From NCBI RefSeq assembly GCF_000336675.1, contig NZ_AOMB01000005.1:26374-90373 (forward strand): 64,000 bases of DNA, read 5' to 3'. The notes under the pieces were generated by a model. That model did not search any database. It saw only the letters and a list, made by a program, of their open reading frames with translations, and had not been told where the DNA came from. Of this stretch, positions 18,003-26,225 are shown one piece after another (position 1 is the stretch's first letter; the number at the start of each line of letters is the position of its first letter). This DNA comes from Halococcus hamelinensis 100A6 (GTDB taxonomy: Archaea; Halobacteriota; Halobacteria; Halobacteriales; Halococcaceae). Made by a program: the position numbers and the translations under genes.

Positions 18003-18109
18003 TCGGAGCGAGTCCTACGAGCGAGAATGGGTGAGCCGAGCGTTCGCTTCGCGAACGCGTGGATTCGAGCACGCGAGTCGCAGCGCGCGAAGCGCGACCG
18101 TCTCGCCCA

Positions 18110-18130
18110 GTTCAAATCCCGGTGAGTCCA
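18110..18130 (+). repeat. Second copy of the tRNA-Ala 3' tail
   Basis: These 21 bases are identical to 17982-18002, the T-loop to discriminator of the tRNA-Ala gene. The 107-bp spacer is rich in GAGCG/CGCTC-type words and contains a hairpin near TTCGCTTCGCGAA. A duplicated tRNA 3' end is the usual footprint of integration at a tRNA gene, but nothing gene-like is left between the copies. The sequence up to the next tRNA (18131-18391) has no gene that I can see. Confidence 0.8.
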
Positions 18131-18391
18131 GTTCTGAACGACGTGAAGAACTGGCGAGCCGAGCGTTCGAACGACGATCGACGGAGAGCGTGGACTTCTC
18201 GTAATACGATCCGTCGAGCGACGGGCGGGTCGACTCCGTCTCCCGACGACGTCTATCACCGTCGATTTGCGGCGGCCGCGGGGTCACGCTCTCGTTGCTA
18301 CGGAGTGTGAAAATACACAGATCGGTCGTAGAACTCGGAATCCGTCCGGGTCTTCCCCTCGACCGTTCGCGTTGCTCACGGTCTCGAAGCA

Positions 18392-18465
18392 TGCCGCCTC
18401 CCGGATTTGAACCGGGGACAGCTCGATCTTCAGTCGAGTGCTCTCCCAGTCTGAGCTAAGGCGGC
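18392..18465 (-). tRNA. tRNA-Phe (anticodon GAA)
   Basis: The minus strand folds with acceptor GCCGCCT/AGGCGGC, D-arm GCTC..GAGC, anticodon stem CTCGA/TCGAG around CTGAAGA, and T-arm CCGGTTCAAATCCGG. The discriminator is A. Confidence 0.95.
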
Positions 18466-18621
18466 CCGCTCGGACCGAGGCCGACCGACGGAAAAAGGAT
18501 TTCGAAAGCCCGCGCGTCGAATTCGTCTCATCCCCGTCGGGGTGTGCCGCCGACGGAGGCGGGAACCGACGGATCTGGCTGGCTCGCGCAGGTTTTTCCG
18601 CCTCGGAGCCGAAAACGAGCC

Positions 18622-18711
18622 ATGACGACCGAGCAGTTCCTCGCGGTGCTCGCGGCGGTCGCCCTCCTGATTTTCACCCTGACGTTCGTCGTCATCGCCC
18701 TCGCGAGCTAA
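18622..18711 (+). CDS. Small single-TM protein (29 aa)
   Basis: This short reading frame starts ATG ACG ACC GAG and ends TAA. It encodes MTTEQFLAVLAAVALLIF followed by a continuing hydrophobic run, so nearly the whole product is one membrane helix. Codon choice is haloarchaeal, with G/C at third positions. It lies between tRNA-Phe and the MaoC gene with no close partner. Small hydrophobic proteins of this kind are frequent in haloarchaea; no function can be assigned. Confidence 0.5.
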   Translation: MTTEQFLAVLAAVALLIFTLTFVVIALAS

Positions 18712-18796
18712 CGCACCCACCGGGTATCGGTTCGCGGACGGGACCACGACCGCCGTTCGACCCAGCGACAGCGGGGGACGGGCCGGTGATCCGAAG

Positions 18797-19420
18797 CTAC
18801 TGACGGGCGGTTGTCGGGAGGTCGTCTATCAGGACCACGGCTTCGCCGGCGATTATCACCTCGCCGTCCTCGTTGTGGAGCGTCGTCTCGACCCGGTAGC
18901 GGTCGCCCCCGAGGGACTCGGTGACCTCGCAGTTCCCGGTGACGGTCTCGCCGATCCGAACCGGGTGGCGGAACTCGAGCTCCTGTGAGAGGTAGATCGT
19001 CAACCCGGGCAGGCGCGCCAGCGCGGCGCTGATGAGTCCCGACAGCAGCGTTCCGTGGGCGATCCGTCCCTCGAAGCGGGTGTCCTCGGCGAACCCCTCG
19101 TCGAGGTGGAGTCGGTTCGTGTCACCGCTGATCCGGGCGAACGCCCGGACCTCCTCGTCCGTGATCCGCTTCGTGAACCGAACCCAGTCGCCGACCGCGA
19201 GGTCGGCGGCCGAGTCGACCGACCGCTCGACCACCCAGTCGGGTTCCCGGTAGGCCACCTCGGGGACCGCCGGGTCGAGCCGCGGCGTGGTCGCCGTGCT
19301 CCGCTCGAACGCGCCGATGGCCGCACGGTTGGCTTCGAGCGTGGAGGTGAACAGGTCGGACCAGAGGCGAAACCACGCGTCGCTGACGGCGGGGAAGTCG
19401 GTACCCGAAGCGGAGCCCAT
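18797..19420 (-). CDS. MaoC-type hot-dog hydratase with N-terminal extension
   Basis: This 207-residue protein has a C-terminal MaoC hot-dog domain (about residues 70-200) with the hydratase-2 motif: Asp in ISGDTNRLHLD and His five residues later, followed by GRIAHGTLLSGLIS. It should hydrate enoyl-CoA to (R)-3-hydroxyacyl-CoA. The N-terminal helical segment (WFRLWSDLFTSTLEANRAAI) resembles phasin-like helices of PHA-linked proteins, which hints at polyhydroxyalkanoate metabolism. That link is inferred. Confidence 0.8.
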   Translation of the reverse strand: MGSASGTDFPAVSDAWFRLWSDLFTSTLEANRAAIGAFERSTATTPRLDPAVPEVAYREPDWVVERSVDSAADLAVGDWVRFTKRITDEEVRAFARISGDTNRLHLDEGFAEDTRFEGRIAHGTLLSGLISAALARLPGLTIYLSQELEFRHPVRIGETVTGNCEVTESLGGDRYRVETTLHNEDGEVIIAGEAVVLIDDLPTTARQ

Positions 19421-19490
19421 GATACACGGGATAGGGCCGGCGAGGAGATAGCCCTTGCCACGAATCCGTGTCCAGCGGCGTCGTGACGGC

Positions 19491-20015
19491 TCAGACCGGA
19501 TCTTCGTCGGAGTCCCAGTCGTGGACCGTCGGTCCGTCCTCGTCGGCGAGTTCGTCGAGGCAGTCGTGGATCGTGTGCGTCAGCGCGTCGTTCGACCACG
19601 GGGCGACACACCGGAGCTCGCCGTTCTCGCGGGTGGCGAGACACATGAGCGGGAACGCGATCACCCCCTGGCAGTCGTCGCCGGCGATCGAGGTACACTC
19701 GCGTTCCTCGAACGCCGACGGGAACCGGAGGTCGTTCGCCGACGCCCAGTCGGTGAACTCCTCGACCGTTTCGAGGATGGTCCGACCGGGTTCGGTCCCG
19801 GCGAACGCCGACCCCGGGGCGATACCCCCGCCCCAGATGGTGACGGTCGAGGCGGCGATACGTCCCGCCCGCTGGAGTGCCTCGATCCGGTCGACCACCC
19901 CCTCTTGCTCCGGCCGAGCGCCCGCCGGTGCCAACGAACGGACGAACAGTTCGAGGGTGTAGTCCCGTCGGTGTTCGTCGGTCGTTGCCTCGGCCGGTGT
20001 TCGTGTAACTGCCAT
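19491..20015 (-). CDS. Haloarchaeal hypothetical protein with HTH-like N-terminus
   Basis: This 174-residue cytosolic protein is of a type I recall from many haloarchaea: TLELFVRSLAP near the start, then a short segment on a rule-like theme (VTIWGGGIAP), then a beta-rich C-terminus with two Cys (ERECTSIAGDDC). Annotation pipelines sometimes call it HTH domain-containing. I cannot assign a function. It stands alone between the MaoC gene and dapA. Confidence 0.65.
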   Translation of the reverse strand: MAVTRTPAEATTDEHRRDYTLELFVRSLAPAGARPEQEGVVDRIEALQRAGRIAASTVTIWGGGIAPGSAFAGTEPGRTILETVEEFTDWASANDLRFPSAFEERECTSIAGDDCQGVIAFPLMCLATRENGELRCVAPWSNDALTHTIHDCLDELADEDGPTVHDWDSDEDPV

Positions 20016-20201
20016 CGTGTGTCACCTCGTGTCCTCGCTCGATACATCCCTCCGTAGGCGGCTGACGGGATTGTAGTTATCGGCCGTTCGCCGTGTCGGT
20101 GAACGGACACCGAGGAGGCGAAAGGATGACCGAGGTCAGCGGACGGCGGAGATATCGTCAGGGCGGTATCGTTATGCGGGTCGCCCCGCGCGTTTCGAAC
20201 G

Positions 20202-21116
20202 ATGACCACGACCGCTCCCGACCGGTTCGGCGGCGCGCTGTGTCCGACGATCACCCCGTTTGCGGACGACGAGGTGAGTACCGCCGGTCTCGAAACCCTC
20301 ATCGAGCACGTGATCGAGGGCGGCATCGAGGGGCTGGTTCCGTGCGGGACGACCGGCGAGTTCGCCAGCCTCTCGACGACGGAGTACCGAACCGTGATCG
20401 AAACCACGGTCGACGTCGCCGACGGACGGGTTCCCGTGATGGCGGGGACGGCGGGGACGAGCGTCGCCGGGACGGTCGAGAACATCGCGTTCGCCGCGGA
20501 GGCGGGGGCGGACGCGGCGCTGATCACGCTGCCGTACTTCCACACCGCGAACGACGAGGCGGGCAACGAGGCCTTCATCACCGCCGTCGCCGACGAAGCC
20601 GCCCTCCCCTGTTACCTCTACAACATCCCGTCGTGTACGGGCGCGCCGATCGCCCCCGAGACCGTCTCGACGGTCGCGGGCCACGACTCGGTCGTCGGTC
20701 TGAAGGACTCCGGCGGTGACTTCACCTACTTCCAGGATATCGTCGAGCGCACACCGGCGGACTTTCAGGTCTATCCGGGCTCCGACAGCCTCCTCGCGTG
20801 GGGCCTGCTCGGGGGCGCTGCCGGCGGGGTCTGTGCGCTCTCGAACGTCGTCCCCGAGGCGTTCGCGGAGCTCGTCGCCGCCGTCGAACGTGGCGACATC
20901 GAGACGGCGACCGACCTCCAGGCGGGGATCACCGCGTTGTTTCAAGCCTGCGTCGCCCACGGGTTCGCCCCGACGGCCAAGGCCGGCCTCGCCGTTCGGG
21001 GGGTGCTCCCCGAGGCGACCGTCCGACCGCCGCTCGTCGAACTCGACGGGGACGCGCGCGACGCCGTCGAGACCGCGATCGACGACGTTCTCACAGCCGT
21101 CGAAGCGAGCGCCTGA
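20202..21116 (+). CDS. dapA: Dihydrodipicolinate synthase/N-acetylneuraminate lyase family aldolase
   Basis: This 304-residue TIM-barrel lyase forms a Schiff base with pyruvate. CGTTGEF near residue 47, the Tyr in YLYNIPSCTG near 140 and the catalytic Lys in GLKDSGGD near 167 are all present. The DapA reaction (pyruvate plus aspartate semialdehyde) is the likely one for lysine synthesis, but related aldolases for keto-deoxy sugars share these residues. No other lysine gene is next to it, so the substrate is uncertain. Confidence 0.8.
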   Translation: MTTTAPDRFGGALCPTITPFADDEVSTAGLETLIEHVIEGGIEGLVPCGTTGEFASLSTTEYRTVIETTVDVADGRVPVMAGTAGTSVAGTVENIAFAAEAGADAALITLPYFHTANDEAGNEAFITAVADEAALPCYLYNIPSCTGAPIAPETVSTVAGHDSVVGLKDSGGDFTYFQDIVERTPADFQVYPGSDSLLAWGLLGGAAGGVCALSNVVPEAFAELVAAVERGDIETATDLQAGITALFQACVAHGFAPTAKAGLAVRGVLPEATVRPPLVELDGDARDAVETAIDDVLTAVEASA

Positions 21117-21430
21117 GCGACGTCGAACCTCCCGCGGCCACGACTTTACCTCGAATGCAGCGTCGATCGGCCCTGTGCGACCGAACCCGAACCCGTGGGG
21201 GTGGTGTCGGAACACGGTCAATTTCGGAGTCTTTCGGCGCGAGTCGATCGTGAACCGGACGGGACGACTCGTTGGTCCAGCCGAGCCCGTAACTGCAAGC
21301 AGTCCCCTTTCCCCCCTAGGGGGCGGAGGAGACGAGACGATGACCGGTATGACACTCGATACGCACGCGCTCACGGTCGACGACGAGGCCGTGGGCCGAA
21401 GCCGACCGGGAAGGGAGCGACGTCGTCGGC
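21117..21430. other. 314-bp intergenic region with GC palindrome
   Basis: No convincing gene is seen. It contains a C-run/G-run palindrome at about 21309-21324 (CCCCCCTAGGGGGC). A 32-codon frame at 21340-21438 runs into the next gene start and may be a leader or nothing. Confidence 0.45.
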
Positions 21431-22468
21431 ATGAGTGATACCGGACCCGCGACCACCATGCGCGAGCGAACCGGCGACAGTCGCGTTCGCCTCTGGGTGT
21501 TGCTCACTGCGAACCGAGCCCTCGTCGCGGGGTTGTTGACGCTCGGTCTCTTCGTCGTGCTGGTCGCCGTCGGCGTCGTCAACGTCTACCCGCTACGGAC
21601 GACGGTCCGCAACGGGACGCACATCGAGCGCCTCTTCCAGGCGTTCATCATGTCGATCATCACCGGGATCACGCTCGTCGTCACGCTCAATCAGCTCGTG
21701 CTCTCGCGCGAGCTGGGACCGCTCGGCGAGAAACGCGACGAGATGGCCGACGCCACGGAGTTCCGCCAGCACATCGAGGAGCTCACCGGGTCGGTCGCCC
21801 CGCCCGAACCCGCTTCGTTCATGCGGACGTTCATGCAGCTGAGCACGGACCGGGCGGACGGCCTCAAGGAGGCGGTGGCGGACGACGCCGATGCGGAACT
21901 CCGCGACAGCGTGAACGCGCTCGGCGATCGAATACGAACGCAGGCGGACGACATCGGGGGGCAGCTCTCCGAGGCGGAGTTCGGCGAGTTCGAGGTCATT
22001 CCGGCGATCCTGAACTACGACTACTCCTGGAAGATATACACCGCACGGCGGCTCCGATCCGAGCACAGCGAGTCGCTCTCCGAGGACGAACGAACCGCGT
22101 TCGACGAGCTGATCCAGGCGCTGAGCCTCTTCGCGCCCGCTCGCGAGCACTTCAAGACGCTGTATTTCCGACGGGAGCTGGTCGATTTCTCCCGGAAGAT
22201 GCTCTACGCCGGCGTCCCGGCGCTCGCGATATCGATCCTCGGGCTCGTCTACCTCGATCCCAACTCGTTCGTGGGGTCGACCCTGGGGATGGCGAACCTC
22301 GTCTTCGCCATCAGCGCGGCGGTGGCCATCGCGTCGATGCCGTTCTTCGTGCTCGTGTCGTACATCCTCCGTCTCGGGACGATCGCCCAGCGAACGCTCG
22401 CGGTCGGCCCGTTCATCCTCCGGGACTCACAGCGCTCCGACGACATCGGGACAGGGGAAGACCAGTGA
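21431..22468 (+). CDS. Four-TM haloarchaeal membrane protein
   Basis: The 345-residue protein has two N-terminal membrane helices (about residues 25-45 and 68-88), a long soluble helical domain (about 95-245), and two C-terminal helices (about 255-275 and 285-315). I recognise it only as a haloarchaeal membrane family of unknown function. It overlaps the following lipoprotein gene by 4 bp (GTGA), so the two products are likely made together. Confidence 0.75.
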   Translation: MSDTGPATTMRERTGDSRVRLWVLLTANRALVAGLLTLGLFVVLVAVGVVNVYPLRTTVRNGTHIERLFQAFIMSIITGITLVVTLNQLVLSRELGPLGEKRDEMADATEFRQHIEELTGSVAPPEPASFMRTFMQLSTDRADGLKEAVADDADAELRDSVNALGDRIRTQADDIGGQLSEAEFGEFEVIPAILNYDYSWKIYTARRLRSEHSESLSEDERTAFDELIQALSLFAPAREHFKTLYFRRELVDFSRKMLYAGVPALAISILGLVYLDPNSFVGSTLGMANLVFAISAAVAIASMPFFVLVSYILRLGTIAQRTLAVGPFILRDSQRSDDIGTGEDQ

Positions 22469-22983
22469 CCCACCCACCCGAGAGCGGGTCCCGTCGATTC
22501 AGCCGACGACGGGTCCTCGCCCTCCTCGGCGCGGGCGGGTCGGTCGGGCTCGCCGGGTGCGGGACCGGGAGCGGGGACGTGCGATACGGCGACGAGCGGA
22601 GCGTCGACCTCCCGACGACCGTCGACACGAACGCGTCGAACGCGAGCGCGGCGAGCGCCGCGGCAGCGAGTGCCCAACTCGAGGGCGACGCCTACGCCGT
22701 GCAGCTCGACGCGCTGGCCCTCCGGGACCACGGGATGGTCGTCCGCGACGACTACCGGGGTGCGGTGGTCCAAGGGAGCATCGAGAACACGGGCCACCAG
22801 CGGATCGAGCTGGTCGAAGTCCGGGCGCGGGTCTACAACAGCGATGGCGAGCAACTGGGCCGGTACCTCGACAGTACCGACGACCTCGCCGCGGGTTCGA
22901 CGTGGAGCTTCGAGATCGTCGTCCTCGAGGACCCGGCGGACATCGCTTCGTACGACGTGGCCGTACTCGGCTCGTTGGCATGA
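22465..22983 (+). CDS. Tat lipoprotein with FxLYD-like domain
   Basis: The signal has twin arginines (SRRRVLALLGAGG) and a lipobox (LAGC), so the protein is exported folded and lipid-anchored. After a low-complexity Ala/Ser linker (about residues 52-72), the C-terminal 100 residues form a beta domain (GAVVQGSIENTGHQRIELVEVRARV cut here for family comparison) of the FxLYD type seen in many haloarchaeal lipoproteins. The start is GTG, coupled to the upstream membrane protein. Confidence 0.75.
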   Translation: MTHPPESGSRRFSRRRVLALLGAGGSVGLAGCGTGSGDVRYGDERSVDLPTTVDTNASNASAASAAAASAQLEGDAYAVQLDALALRDHGMVVRDDYRGAVVQGSIENTGHQRIELVEVRARVYNSDGEQLGRYLDSTDDLAAGSTWSFEIVVLEDPADIASYDVAVLGSLA

Positions 22984-23072
22984 GCTAACGGTGCTGTCGA
23001 ACTCGGCAGGATACGGACGAAATCGCAAGAAGTGAAGGCTGCTGTCGGCTGGAAATCGACTGAGATTTCGGA

Positions 23073-23145
23073 TGGGCCCTGTCGGATTCGAACCAACGAC
23101 CACTCGGTTATGAGCCGAGCGCTCTCACCACTGAGCTAAGGGCCC
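23073..23145 (-). tRNA. tRNA with CAT anticodon (elongator Met or Ile2)
   Basis: On the minus strand acceptor GGGCCCT pairs with AGGGCCC, the anticodon stem CTCGG/CCGAG encloses CTCATAA, and the T-arm carries GGTTCGAATCC. The discriminator is A. It is not the initiator, which starts AGCGGG in haloarchaea. Elongator Met and agmatidine-modified Ile2 cannot be told apart by anticodon. Confidence 0.9.
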
Positions 23146-23238
23146 GTTCACGAACCACTCGTCAGTGAATCCATAAAATCGCTTCTGTTGTGGCGCGTCG
23201 CGCCACGCTCCGCTCGCCGTCGTGTTCGCCGCAGAAAG

Positions 23239-23311
23239 CGCCGCCGCCAGGGCTCGAACCTGGGACAACCTGGGTAACAACCAGGTGCTCTACCAGCTGA
23301 GCTACGGCGGC
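23239..23311 (-). tRNA. tRNA-Asn (anticodon GTT)
   Basis: The minus strand gives acceptor GCCGCCG/CGGCGGC, D-arm GCTC..GAGC, anticodon stem CCTGG/CCAGG with loop TTGTTAC, and T-arm CCAGGTTCGAGCCCTGG. The discriminator is G. Confidence 0.93.
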
Positions 23312-23395
23312 CCTGTTTGTGGGAAGCGGGAGTTCGTTCATAGCCGTTTCGCTTTCGACCGACACGTTTTCGCCCGCGGGTTGGGTAGCCCGGCC

Positions 23396-24748
23396 ATGAG
23401 CGACGCCCTCGACGCCGTGCTCGCGCGGGTTCGCGACCGCGTCACGCCCGACGACGACGAGCGCGCGCGCCTCGACGGGGCCGTCGCCCGGCTCACCGAA
23501 CGCACCGCCGCGGCGCTCGACGCCCTCCCCGTCGCGGCCGACCCCCTCCACGTCGGTTCCACGGCCCGGGGGACCTGGCTCCCCGGCGACCGCGATATCG
23601 ACCTGTTCGTTCGGTTCCCGCCCGATCTCCCACGAACGGACCTCGAACGCTACGGGCTCGCGGTGGGTCACGACGTCCTTCCCGACGCCCACGAGGAGTA
23701 CGCCGAGCACCCCTACGTCGTCGGCGAGTTCGACGGGTTCGCGGTCGACCTCGTGCCCTGCTATCGCGTCGAGCGCGCGAGCGATATCCGGTCCGCGGTC
23801 GACCGCACGCCGTTTCACACCCGCTACCTCGAAACACGTCTCGACGACGCGCTCGCCGGCGAGGTCAGGCTCGCGAAGCGTTTCCTCGACGCCATCGGCG
23901 TCTACGGCAGCGACCTCCGCACGCGGGGGTTCTCGGGCTACCTCACGGAACTCCTCGTCGTCGAACACGGCGACTTCCGCTCGCTCGTGACCGCCGCAGC
24001 CGACTGGCACCCACCCCTCGAATTCGACCCCGAGGACCACGGCATCCGCTCGTTTGCCGACCCGCTGACGATGGTCGACCCCACTGACCCCGGGCGCAAC
24101 GTCGCGGCGGTGCTCTCGACCACGAACCTCGCGCGCTTCCAGCACTACGCCCGCGACCTCCTCGCCGACCCGCGCGAGGCGCTCTTTACAGCCGGAAGTC
24201 GGGTTCCGCTCTCGACCGACGGCGTGCAGCGAGCGGTCGAGCGCCGCGGAACCACCCCGCTCGCGGTGCGGTTCGACGCACCCGACATCGTCGACGACCA
24301 GCTCTACCCCCAGCTCGAAAAGTCGGTATCGGGCATCGTGACCGCACTGGAAGGACGGGGATTCGACGTGCTCCGGAAGGTCGCCCTCGCCGACGACACG
24401 GCGGTGCTGTTCGTCGAACTCGCCGTCGCCCGCCGACCCGCGATCGAGCGCCACGAGGGCCCGCCGGTGGCCGCACGCGAGCACGCCGCGCGGTTCTACG
24501 AGACCTACGCCGACCGGGACTGCGACGGCCCGTTCGTCGACGGCGAGCGGTACGTCGTCGAGCGCGAGCGCGAGTATCGCACCGCCCGCGCGTTCCTCGA
24601 CGCCGGGGCGTTCGAGGACGTCGCGCTCGGGGCGGACATCGAGACCGCGCTGGCCGAGGGCTACGAGGTTCTAGCGGGTGACGAGGTCGGCGTGCTCGCC
24701 GACGAGTTCGGGCGGGAGCTCGCGGCCTACTTCTCGCCGAGGCCGTGA
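23396..24748 (+). CDS. cca: CCA-adding tRNA nucleotidyltransferase (archaeal class I)
   Basis: This 450-residue enzyme adds CCA to tRNA 3' ends, needed here because none of the five tRNA genes encodes CCA. The active site is seen in HVGSTARGTWLPGDRDIDLF near residue 50-70 (GS, RGT and DxD metal ligands). Archaeal-type motifs continue with VDLVPCYRV. I start it at ATG 23396 (MSDALDAV); the longer frame upstream runs antisense through tRNA-Asn. Its last 22 bp overlap the 3' end of the deacetylase-like gene. Confidence 0.93.
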   Translation: MSDALDAVLARVRDRVTPDDDERARLDGAVARLTERTAAALDALPVAADPLHVGSTARGTWLPGDRDIDLFVRFPPDLPRTDLERYGLAVGHDVLPDAHEEYAEHPYVVGEFDGFAVDLVPCYRVERASDIRSAVDRTPFHTRYLETRLDDALAGEVRLAKRFLDAIGVYGSDLRTRGFSGYLTELLVVEHGDFRSLVTAAADWHPPLEFDPEDHGIRSFADPLTMVDPTDPGRNVAAVLSTTNLARFQHYARDLLADPREALFTAGSRVPLSTDGVQRAVERRGTTPLAVRFDAPDIVDDQLYPQLEKSVSGIVTALEGRGFDVLRKVALADDTAVLFVELAVARRPAIERHEGPPVAAREHAARFYETYADRDCDGPFVDGERYVVEREREYRTARAFLDAGAFEDVALGADIETALAEGYEVLAGDEVGVLADEFGRELAAYFSPRP

Positions 24749-25737
24749 GCCGCGCGGGCGTCGTCGATCACGCTCTGGGCGTCGTCGTCGACATCGTCGT
24801 CGGGCTCGACCGGCTCGTAGCCGTCGAAGACCTCGTTGGTCATCTCGACGCCGTCGGCGATGGTTTCGAGGCCGTAGCCGCCTTCGAGCACGAACCCGAG
24901 CGCCGCGTCGAGGCGGTCGGCGAGCGAGCGGGCGCGCGCCGCGAGGACGCCGTAGCCCTCCGTCGAGACCGACATCCGCGATATCGGGTCGTTCACGTGG
25001 GCGTCGAAGCCCGCGCTGATCAGGAGGAGGTCGGGGTCGAAGCCCGCGAGCACCGGCGCGAACGCGGTTTCGAGCGCTTCGACGTAGGCCGCGTCGCCGC
25101 TGCCCGCCCGGAAGGGGATGTTGACCGTCGTCCCCGTTCCCTCGCCGGCCCCGGTCTCGTCGACGGTGCCGGTGCCGGGATAGAGCCCGTGTTCGTGGAT
25201 CGAACAGTAACAGACGTCGCCGCGGTCGTAGAAGATGTCCTGGGTGCCGTTGCCGTGGTGGACGTCCCAGTCGATCACCGCGACCCGGTCGAGCCCGTCG
25301 TCGAGGGTGGCCTGGGCGGCGACCGCGGCGTTGTTGAAAAAGCAAAACCCCATCGCGTCGTCGGCGACGGCGTGGTGGCCCGGCGGGCGGCCGAGCGAGA
25401 ACGGCGTGTCGCGTCCCGTCGCGCCTGCCACGGCCTCCTCGGCGGCCCACACCGCGAGGCCAGCGCTCTTGCACGCCGCCTCCCAGGTCGCCTCGACCGC
25501 GACGGTGTCGGGGTCCCACTGGCCGCCGCCCGAGTCACAGAACTCCCGGAACTCCGTGACGTAGTCGTCGTCGTGGACTCGCCGGGCGGCCTCGGCGGTG
25601 ATCGGGTCGGCGTCGACGTACTCGACGCCGTGGCGGTGCGCGAGGCCGCGTCGGATCGCCCGGAGCCGGTCGGGGCTCTCGGGGTGGCGCGGGCCGGGGT
25701 CGTGTCGGAGGCAGTCGCTGGAGTAGCCGAATCTCAT
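24727..25737 (-). CDS. Histone deacetylase-family protein
   Basis: This 336-residue zinc amidohydrolase of the arginase/deacetylase fold resembles class II HDAC and acetylpolyamine hydrolases. The catalytic residues are in PPGHHA (near residue 121), DWDVHHGNGTQDIFY (near 160) and SAGFDAH (near 250); the family Gly-rich LEGGY follows. Its start overlaps the stop of the histone gene by 4 bp, which suggests a role in chromatin or protein acetylation. The substrate is not shown by sequence. Confidence 0.9.
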   Translation of the reverse strand: MRFGYSSDCLRHDPGPRHPESPDRLRAIRRGLAHRHGVEYVDADPITAEAARRVHDDDYVTEFREFCDSGGGQWDPDTVAVEATWEAACKSAGLAVWAAEEAVAGATGRDTPFSLGRPPGHHAVADDAMGFCFFNNAAVAAQATLDDGLDRVAVIDWDVHHGNGTQDIFYDRGDVCYCSIHEHGLYPGTGTVDETGAGEGTGTTVNIPFRAGSGDAAYVEALETAFAPVLAGFDPDLLLISAGFDAHVNDPISRMSVSTEGYGVLAARARSLADRLDAALGFVLEGGYGLETIADGVEMTNEVFDGYEPVEPDDDVDDDAQSVIDDARAAHGLGEK

Positions 25738-26183
25738 CCGGTGTGGTGGGAGGTGTAGTACGGTTCGAGTTCGAAGTAGGTCTCGACATCGGCGAGCGTG
25801 ATGGTGCGCCGGCCGGCGTGGTGTGCGAGCACCGCCGCCGCGGCCGCGACCCGCTCGGCGTACCGTTCGAGGAGCGCCGCGAGGACGACCCGGGCGTCCA
25901 TCGAGACGCGATAGCGGTCGTCGATCTCGAGACGGGCGATGCGGTCGACCGGCGCGACCGGGAGTTCGGGGTCGTCGTCGGGCGGTTCGGCGTCGAAGTC
26001 GTCGGTTCGTAGCGTCTTGCGCCCGTCGTCGGTCGCCCGGTCGGCGGCCTCGCGGGCGAGCCCCGCGCCGTGGCGCTGGATCCGGCGGGCGAGGGCTTCG
26101 GTGGCCTCGCTGCTGACCCGAAGCGAGCCCGCCCGTCGCCGGATCACGGCATCGACGGGCGCGAACGGAAGCTCGACGCTCAT
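25734..26183 (-). CDS. Archaeal histone, two fused histone folds
   Basis: Two histone folds are joined in one 149-residue chain. The first spans VELPFAPVDAVIRRRAG to about residue 68; the second starts at LPVAPVDRIARLEI near residue 78 and ends in TITLADVETYFEL. Haloarchaea are known for such doublets with acidic linkers. The ATG at 26183 matches the usual histone start; an ATG nine codons earlier is possible. The gene is coupled to the deacetylase-like gene. Confidence 0.88.
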   Translation of the reverse strand: MSVELPFAPVDAVIRRRAGSLRVSSEATEALARRIQRHGAGLAREAADRATDDGRKTLRTDDFDAEPPDDDPELPVAPVDRIARLEIDDRYRVSMDARVVLAALLERYAERVAAAAAVLAHHAGRRTITLADVETYFELEPYYTSHHTG

Positions 26184-26225
26184 AGCAGTACGGGCGACTG
26201 TTTCACTCATAAGCGTTCCGTGACG

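Noticed and set aside
21340-21438. 32-codon frame (MTGMTLDTHAL...) overlapping the start of the four-TM protein gene
   Set aside because: It ends in an Arg-rich run and overlaps the next start; it could be a leader peptide but there is no support.
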